DNA from: Chinchilla lanigera
Taxonomy: Eukaryota > Chordata > Mammalia > Rodentia > Chinchillidae
Assembly: GCF_000276665.1 (NCBI RefSeq)
Contig: NW_004955428.1
Span: 24,765,217 to 24,829,216, forward strand
Direction of reading: 5' to 3'
Length of the DNA stretch: 64,000 bases
The notes under the pieces are model-generated. The model ran no database searches. It saw only the letters and a program-made list of their open reading frames with translations, and had not been told where the DNA came from. Numbering within the stretch: the first letter of the stretch is position 1; every line of letters starts with the position of its first letter. Positions 56,961 through 64,000 of the stretch are shown here, one piece after another. A program made the translations under genes and the position numbers.

Positions 56961-59750
56961 TTCCCCTCTCTACCTGTGCTTCAGAGTGAACATCTTAAGG
57001 GACCCTTGTGTCTGCGGTGCATTTGTAGTGGGGAGGCAGGAAGCCCATCTCATGAGAGCATTTCAGCACAGAAGAAAAAGGGATGCATATATGGAAAACC
57101 AGCTCGTCTTTGTTTTTCCTCGTGAAACTGTCTAAAACTTCCCATCATATTAAAAGGGGATACGAGATCTTTTTATTTATTAAAGACAAACATGATGGAA
57201 GAATGAAGTTTAAGCAAACTTCCAAGCATTCGCAACTGAGCAAAAATGCAAAGAATCCATTCTTACTTGCTAAACCTTTTCAAGTCAAAATGTTTGTATA
57301 TCTTCATAATCTAGGTTATTTTACTGAATTATAGCTCAAGCACAAGTGGTTAGAAAAATTATCCCCTAGAATGAAAAGTTGGAAGAAAAAAGTTTGCACA
57401 ACGTTTTTCCTCCAAATTTACAGCAATAAGAAAAGACATGTTGACAAAGATCTCAGAATCTCATTGATTTCTCAAAACCTGAGTCTGGGCAATCTGAGAA
57501 CCACAGTTCAGAAGGAATGCCCAGGAAAGCGGGGATCAGATGTTCTCAAAATCAACGAAGTCAGGAGTTTTCAAAGATGTAACTTTGAGGCAGAAAAATT
57601 TACAATACTGAGCCAGGAAACAGTATAGAATAAAAAAGCCTTTGGAGGCAAGAGGAATGGTACATTCAAGGGAAAAAATAGAAATATGATACAGAACAGA
57701 GAGAAAATTTGTACATATACAGGAGAAAAAAGTTTCAGTGGAAAAGTAAGAAAAGAACATGATCAGTTAAAGAGCAGGTGCCATGGGGCTCAAACATTAC
57801 AAAGGAAAAATTACTGAATTTATGAGTTCATTCTAGATTCCTATTACCCGGGAATTAATTCTAACATATTGAAAAGGATTGAAAAATAGATTTAAATACA
57901 CGACATCAACAACCACTAGGAAGCAATTCTTTTAATGGAACTAGAAAACCTGACTGTTTCATAAGAATGTAAGAACATATGTAGGTTAGGTAAAAATTGA
58001 CAAATTGACCTTAATATTAGTATACCTGTAAGTTGTAGTAATGCATAGATCACTTTAAAGGATATGATCCTTTCAAATACAGTTCACACAAAACAGAGGT
58101 GCAAACATAGGAAAATTCAACAGCAACTAGTACTGTTCTAGAAGGAGAATGAAGGGAAGGTTAGAAAAAGGGCTCCAGAGCCAGCCCACGGGCAGTCCTG
58201 GAATAAAACGACATCAAAAGCAAATGTGACTGCAGGTGTCACTGCACAGACCTCAGCAGCCCGACAGATGGGGACCAGTGACCTCAGAGCACAGCAAGTC
58301 CCAAGGCACATGCAGAATTTCCACGTAGGCTGACTTGGGAAAATGTCTGCATCCCAGTCAAGTGTGCAGTCCCTAACACCACTGGTTTTACTTAATAACT
58401 CACATGCAATTTTAATCACTGTTCACTGAATTTAAATCATCACATATAAATCATTATGCCTGGAAGTGGAGAACAACCAAAGTGTATTAGGGAACGCACA
58501 CAATAAAGCCCTAAGATGAATGCACTGTCCTGGTACGTTCACTGCCATCCACTAATAAAGCTTCAGGTCTTCATTTTTTACATAAACAAACAAAAGCATA
58601 TTATAGGAGAGATTGGGAGATGCCTAGCAAAACTCACTTCCTCTTCCTCTTTAGTAACAGCTTCCAACTTTTAGCTTGAATGTTACAGCCCAAGTAAAGA
58701 CTATGTCTTCAGACTTAGCTGAAGCAAAGTGTAGACAAAGCAGCCAATGTTCAGCCAACAGGGTGTCATCAAAAGTGAGTCTTCCAATGGCTGCCATTCA
58801 CACTTTTACTTACCCTGCCAAGTGCACTTGTTGACAAAAACAATGTTGTATGTAAATAAATCTTCACTACCAGTACAACTGGTAAACATTCTGTGTATCG
58901 TATTTACTCTTAATTCTTTTCTTTCCTTTAAATTTTCTTTTTGCTTTAGTCCACCGGTGGCATTCCACCTTACTCAGCACTACCACTGGAGTTTTAAAAA
59001 AATGTGCTAATGTATTTCTTCTTCATAAATGGATTCTTATTTATGATGCATAACAAAACTGGGCTAAAGTATATACTGTATAAGCTAAATCTCATTTTTG
59101 TACCACAATGGCAAGATTTAAAACATAACCTTTTCTTCAACACTATTACATACAGCCTGAATGCCATTCATTAAGTTCTCTGGATTTGATTTAACTAAAA
59201 GTATAAAGAATAAGAATCAATTATCTGTGCATCTGAAGTCATACTAAAAAGATATTACTGAACATCTATACAGTTCACAACCCTGCTTCCTCTCTGAAGT
59301 CAGAAAGTACATACTCTTCCTTTCTGCTGAGCTCTGAGTTTAGTAATGTACAGCAACGCTACCACATCCACATCTGCTCAGGGGAGGCTCAAATAGGACA
59401 CCACAGCTCCCCACAACGGCAGATGGAGAGCGATAAGGATTCAACACATGCAATCCCTCACTATACAAACATACAGATGTGGCAAAGGACCTCAGAGGAA
59501 AGGCTGCATGAACTGGAATTCAGGCTTTTTCAGAGAATAAGAAAATCTTCCCAGTTGGCAACAAGACACTGCACTGACATCAACCAACCACACAATGACA
59601 AGTATTCCACATTATCCATGGGCGGAAATATCTTGACTTTCACAAAATGTTAGTTAACAGAACTACACAGAACAAGTAAGGATAAGGAAACAGTGACAGA
59701 AAGAGCAGGAAGAGTGAGGGAAAGATGTAAGAACAAAGGTAAGGGGAAGT
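56961..59750. other. UGT8 intron, nothing recognised
   Basis: Lysine-rich plus-strand open frames at 57083-57334 and 57371-57628, and one at 58747-59010, show no family features. Confidence 0.4.
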
Positions 59751-59754
59751 CAAA

Positions 59755-59960
59755 GAGCCAGCAGCTCAAGTTCAGCTTCTGTCTACTGCCATCGACTCTA
59801 ATGAGATTCCCTGGGCCTCAGCTCCTCCTTGGGAAAATGGAGGTAGTCCTTACTTGATAGCCATTTCAGGAGGCCTAAATGAGCTGATTTGTGTAAACTG
59901 GTTGGGATGGTAACAGGTATATGAAAAAATTTAGTGAGCATTAGTATTATTATTAACTCT
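59755..59960 (+). mobile_element. MIR SINE remnant
   Basis: 'gggcctcagctcctccttgg', 'gaaaatggaggtagtcctta' and 'ggcctaaatgagctgatttg' follow MIR order (tRNA-like end lost). Confidence 0.55.
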
Positions 59961-59964
59961 CACT

Positions 59965-61940
59965 ATAAGTAATGACACAATTAAAAGACAAACCAATCAG
60001 AAATTATGACTATAGATCCTCAGGGAGGAAGCACCTAACAAATCTTTTAAAAATCTTGTGCAACATTCCTGGAGACTTCTTAAGGATTAAAACTATAATG
60101 GATATATTTTATAAAATCTCTCCAGTGCCAAAACAGCTTTTAAAAAGGATGAATTCTTTACCATGGAAACTGTCAACCTGTTTCTTGTTTATTCTTTTAC
60201 TTCCAAAACCAAACCTTCTATCGTGAGATCAAAATAAATCCCAGGAACAGTAAAATGGTGTTTTTCCCAAAGCAGCAGTCAGGCTTACAAACTCCAGTGC
60301 ACCCTGCTCAGTCCCAAACTCTGAACTTTTGCAAACCCTATTCCCTGTTAGAAATGCATTTCTAAAGGGCCACAATTATGATGTTCCTAATTATATGCAT
60401 AAACAACTACTTCATTCACTTTGAACGGTCAAATGTGAATAGCGTGAAGTAGTTATTATATATGCTAAATAAGATGAAAAAAGATATTTTTCCCTGCATT
60501 TGTTTGTTCATATTAGACTTCCTGTCTAAAACTAGACATTCTTGGAAGAAACCTCTTTCACTCTCCTCTCCATCAGATCTTGAAAAGCTCCAGCTCACAC
60601 AAAAACAATAATTATCTGCCAAAGGAGCAGTGTCCTGAAAATCTTAAAGTCCACCTATTTCAATAATCTATACTTACATAACTCAAGTAGAAACCACACT
60701 ATGGGTCACATCAAGTCCCCAATTATAATGCTAGCCTTTGTAGAAATATTTTTTTGCAGAGCACACTTCAACTGAATGCCAGTGATACATACTGAATAGC
60801 TATTTCTTTAGTGTAAACACATTTTCCTTTGAAGACCATAGGAGAAATTTTCTCATCTCTATTTTTTACAATCTTGTAAAAAATCATTATAAGACTTAAA
60901 TTTAGTATTAGTTACCACCTAAAGGCCTTCTGCTGTCTCTAATTCTGTGATGCATAAACACCACTGTTACCATCTGTGTATGTACTCTAATCACCCGCTT
61001 TTGAGGGTCCAGAAAACACAAAAAATTACTCATCTTGTAGTAGTTTTGTTTTAATGGCTTAGAATATTTGGCACCCACGGAGCTCTACAGTGGCCAGATT
61101 GGCTGCATATGGACCCATTAAGAATTTGTCAAAACAGAACTAACACAATGACTACTGTATTGTTTGAAGGTTGACCATTCATTATTTTTAGGGTAGCTTA
61201 GACTCAGGAAATAGTGATGCTGTGACCAAAGAGTAAGGCAGGCTAGCAGGCTAGCAGGCTCTGTTACTAGGCACACACAAAGCTATAACAGAACCTGAAA
61301 GCGGAAATCAATGAGATAGAAGAAAATGGATGGCAACTCCAGGGAGGAACCCTTGGTATTTGCTGAAATCAGAAAGAAAGCAACATTGGAAGAATTGAAG
61401 GAATATGGGCTTCATTTTTTATGTGCCAAGGCTTTCGAGAGCCTGCAGTACAATATTAAAAAGAGTGCCTATTCATCCAAAGGGATTCCCTTTCTGTAAC
61501 TCTGCTATGTAATATGCTTAAAGTCTTACTTTTTCTACCCCTTGAGAAGCTGATAAAAAAAATCACAGATTCATTCATTCAACAGAGAACCACTGATTAC
61601 CGACTGTGTATAAGGCCAAATACTAAGCTCAGCACTATCAGAATGAGACAGTTTGAGGAACTTATCTTTATTTGTGAAATGGAACCTTACTACAAAGTCA
61701 TGTTCTGAAGCTATTTAAAGACTTAGTATTACCAACTTCACTTAGGAAAATGTGATGATATAACATTTTTCCCACTCCTACAAATGCTTGTTCATCAGCA
61801 ACAAATGGAAAACCAAAAAATGCATGAACCTCTTACACCACAGGGCTCAACATTACTATTTCTTGAGCATATTCCTGTCCAATCACCACAACTGTAATTC
61901 AAGTGACTTATTTAGGTGTTTAACCATCCCCCAAACCTGC
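59965..61940. other. UGT8 intron; small 'caggctag' tandem at 61238-61262
   Basis: Three partial copies of an 8-bp unit. Otherwise nothing beyond a weak ancient-repeat trace at 61565-61680. Confidence 0.4.
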
Positions 61941-62014
61941 TAACTATTAACCGGATAACTACACATTTAATCATTCCTCTAATTTGGTAACTATTAACCT
62001 GGTAACTACACATT
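61941..62014. repeat. Direct repeat, about 27 bp at 47-bp spacing
   Basis: 'taactattaacc' plus 'ggataactacacatt' at 61941 is repeated with two differences at 61988. Confidence 0.88.
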
Positions 62015-62348
62015 AGGCATCATTTTCAATTACTACTGTCTGGCATCCAGATATTACTTGCTTCACTTAATACACAAACTCAAAAACCACCGAAATATCA
62101 AATCCAAAAGGCCTTTTGTTCTCACCTCCAGAAGCGACTGTCTCCAGCACAGCGATGTTCTGCAAGATAAACACCTTGCTAATGCCACACCCTCACAGAC
62201 CAGGCCCTCACATCAGCAACTATTACTTACTTTGTAGCAAGACAAATATAAAATTATAAGTTTTGTTTGAATTTCATTGATGTGTTCTTTCCAATATGAG
62301 ACCATTGTGCTAAACTCCTTGTATCTACCAGTTTCCTGGGCTATGGGT

Positions 62349-62383
62349 ATTTTGCTTTCGGAATTCTACTCCGAAAGCAAAAT
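62349..62383. other. Perfect 14-bp-stem hairpin
   Basis: The arm attttgctttcgga (62349-62362), a 7-base loop attctac and the exact reverse complement (62370-62383). It is unusually perfect for intronic DNA and contains a CpG in each arm. No terminator role applies in a nuclear intron transcribed by RNA polymerase II. Confidence 0.95.
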
Positions 62384-62611
62384 TTGTAGTTTCATTTGAA
62401 TGCGAACTGTTTACGGTGTCACCAGCACAGACAGCCGAATAAACTACATCACTACACTAAATAAAAATTTCTTTCATTCAATTCACGTTTCTCCTTCATA
62501 GTGGTTTTAGTTTGTAAGCAACTGGATCTAAATCCACTGTCTGACTTCCTGTAATCATGTACCTACTTCAAAAAATATGTTGTTTTAAAGACTCTCAAAA
62601 GCGTTAAGTCA

Positions 62612-62840
62612 TAGCATGGTTTCTGTTATATGACAAACCCCAAATATAAAGAGCAAATTAAAGAGATATAGGAAACAGGGAGATAAATCTTTTGCAAAAA
62701 GGGAAGGGGACCAAGAGATGGGGGGATAGGAAAGGGGCGAAGAAGAATTAAGGTATGTTTTGTATGTGTACCAACTCCCCAGAATGAATGTGGTCATGAT
62801 GTGCTGTAAACATATACTAATAAAATTTAAAATATTTTCA
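62612..62840 (+). repeat. Dispersed purine-rich repeat, copy 2
   Basis: Related to 45003-45262 (shared 'aggaaacagggaga' and 'accaagagat'), followed by an AT-rich 'actaataaaatttaaaata' end that looks like a polyadenylated LINE 3' end. Confidence 0.55.
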
Positions 62841-63020
62841 AAAAGGATGTCATAGAAAAATAGTGGAAGTAACTGTTTAAAAACATTATTTTGCTTTTGC
62901 AGTTAGACAAATTCTTTTTTAATGCAGAATCTGGAGCTTTATTTTGTGAACTGTCTACAGGCCAGTCAGATAAGCTACGTGATTTCTGATCAGTATCACT
63001 CTTCAACCAGAACAAAATTT

Positions 63021-63145
63021 CAGCCAGGCACAGTGGCGCATGCCTGTGATCTTAGCACTCCTGGAGATAAGGCAGGAGGACTGTTGAGTGTTCAAGACCA
63101 GCCTGAATTGCATAGCAAGACCCTGTCTCAAAAGACAAAAAAAAT
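63021..63145 (+). mobile_element. B1-like SINE, diverged
   Basis: 'agccaggcacagtggcgcat', 'gcctgtgatcttagcactcc', 'agcaagaccctgtctc' and an A-rich tail. Confidence 0.88.
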
Positions 63146-64000
63146 CGGAAAAGCTACTTCACCAATTTTTCTTCAAAATGGGAAAGGACTTTTCTGGAGT
63201 TCTGAAAGAACCAGTAGCTCAAAGATATAAATGCTGACAGAAAGAAAATCAGCTAAGGTTAATGTAAGTTGAACAAGATCATGCTTTACAACTTGTAAAC
63301 ATGACTCATGTTAATAATTTTAACAAAAGGAGACTGTTACTCACCATAAAGGTAGCACTGGCTCCCATCTCTACAAGGATAATGAGTCCTTTTCTCGTCT
63401 ATTAACTTTTCTTTCTTTCCCTTTAACATGAATTTCACGCACTTACAACTACCAAATTTCATCTTATAACAATACCAATTCACATTTAAAACGATCAGTC
63501 ATTGGTGAATGCGAGCACTATGCATACCTCAAATGTACCCACAGACTTCATTAATATTAAAAAATATTAAAAATAAAACAATCGGACAGGTGGTATTATT
63601 TTCCAGTGCACAGGTGGATAGAAACACACAATGCCTGTGAATCTTTCTTTTTTATGTCACAGTGGAGAAAATGAGAGGACTAATTCAGACAATGGAGAAA
63701 TTTAAACCTTATAATTTCTTCAAGTTTAACTACGTCTGTGTCAGGTTGTCAAAATCTAAAAAAAGTTTTCTCCTCCACTGTCCTCTCTCCTTCACCTGCA
63801 GTCAGTAGGAAGTACTTACTACACGAGTGGCCACAGTCACTTGACTACAATGGTCAATCTTTCATTTCCCAAATCAATAAACATCACCAATACACTGAAC
63901 ATCTTAATCTCACTAGTCTGGTCAGACAGAGGTGTAAGAGTGAATCCGTATCTAACATGGGACTTCTACACAAAGTGGGGTTTGTAGATTCTTTTTTTTT
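63146..64000. other. UGT8 intron, nothing recognised; T-run at the window edge
   Basis: The last bases (63991-64000) are a T-run that may be the tail of a minus-strand SINE or LINE cut by the window end. Confidence 0.4.

Noticed and set aside
46155..64000. The missing large first coding exon of UGT8
   Set aside because: No open frame of the needed size (about 270 codons) or recognisable N-terminal UGT8 sequence exists on the minus strand here; it must lie outside the window.

Overview
This is a window of mammalian nuclear DNA, almost certainly from a rodent. The evidence is many short tRNA-Ala-type (ID) SINEs, 7SL-derived B1-like SINEs, B1-ID fusion SINEs, MaLR-like LTRs and rodent-style L1 elements whose 5' UTRs are built of monomers. 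The ID and B1 subtypes do not look murid. A hystricomorph or another non-murid rodent is my guess, with low confidence.

Only one protein-coding gene can be supported: UGT8 (2-hydroxyacylsphingosine 1-beta-galactosyltransferase, ceramide galactosyltransferase) on the minus strand. Its last four coding exons lie at 46012-46154, 44394-44470, 41481-41700 and 37868-38231. All have good splice sites, compatible phases and no in-frame stop. The large first coding exon (about half the protein) is not seen and should lie beyond 64000, so 46155-64000 is read as part of one long intron.

Layout: 1-11868 is a dense block of L1 sequence, all minus strand. It holds two damaged L1 copies (A, about 1396-5570; B, about 5571-11868) and two copies of an unclassified repeat ('element C') with internal 42-bp and about 176-bp tandem repeats. 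11869-37867 is mostly unique non-coding DNA downstream of UGT8. It carries scattered SINEs, L1 3'-end fragments, a third element C, nested MaLR-like LTRs, and one 110-codon open frame at 19444-19773 preceded by a splice-acceptor-like sequence. 37868-46154 is the UGT8 3' half with its introns, which contain a MITE-like inverted repeat at 43616-44090. 46155-64000 is intron with old and young repeats, a GAA tract, a 14-bp-stem perfect hairpin, and a 108-bp inverted duplication with one mismatch (54073-54180 and 55538-55645).

There is no sign of a bacterial-type system, CRISPR array, operon or functional RNA gene. The most unusual signals are the near-identical inverted repeat in the UGT8 intron, the multi-scale tandem structure of the L1 untranslated regions and element C, and the apparent sharing of a 5' end between L1 copy B and element C. 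Repeat calls were made by eye from remembered family features and by comparing copies inside the window. No database search was run.
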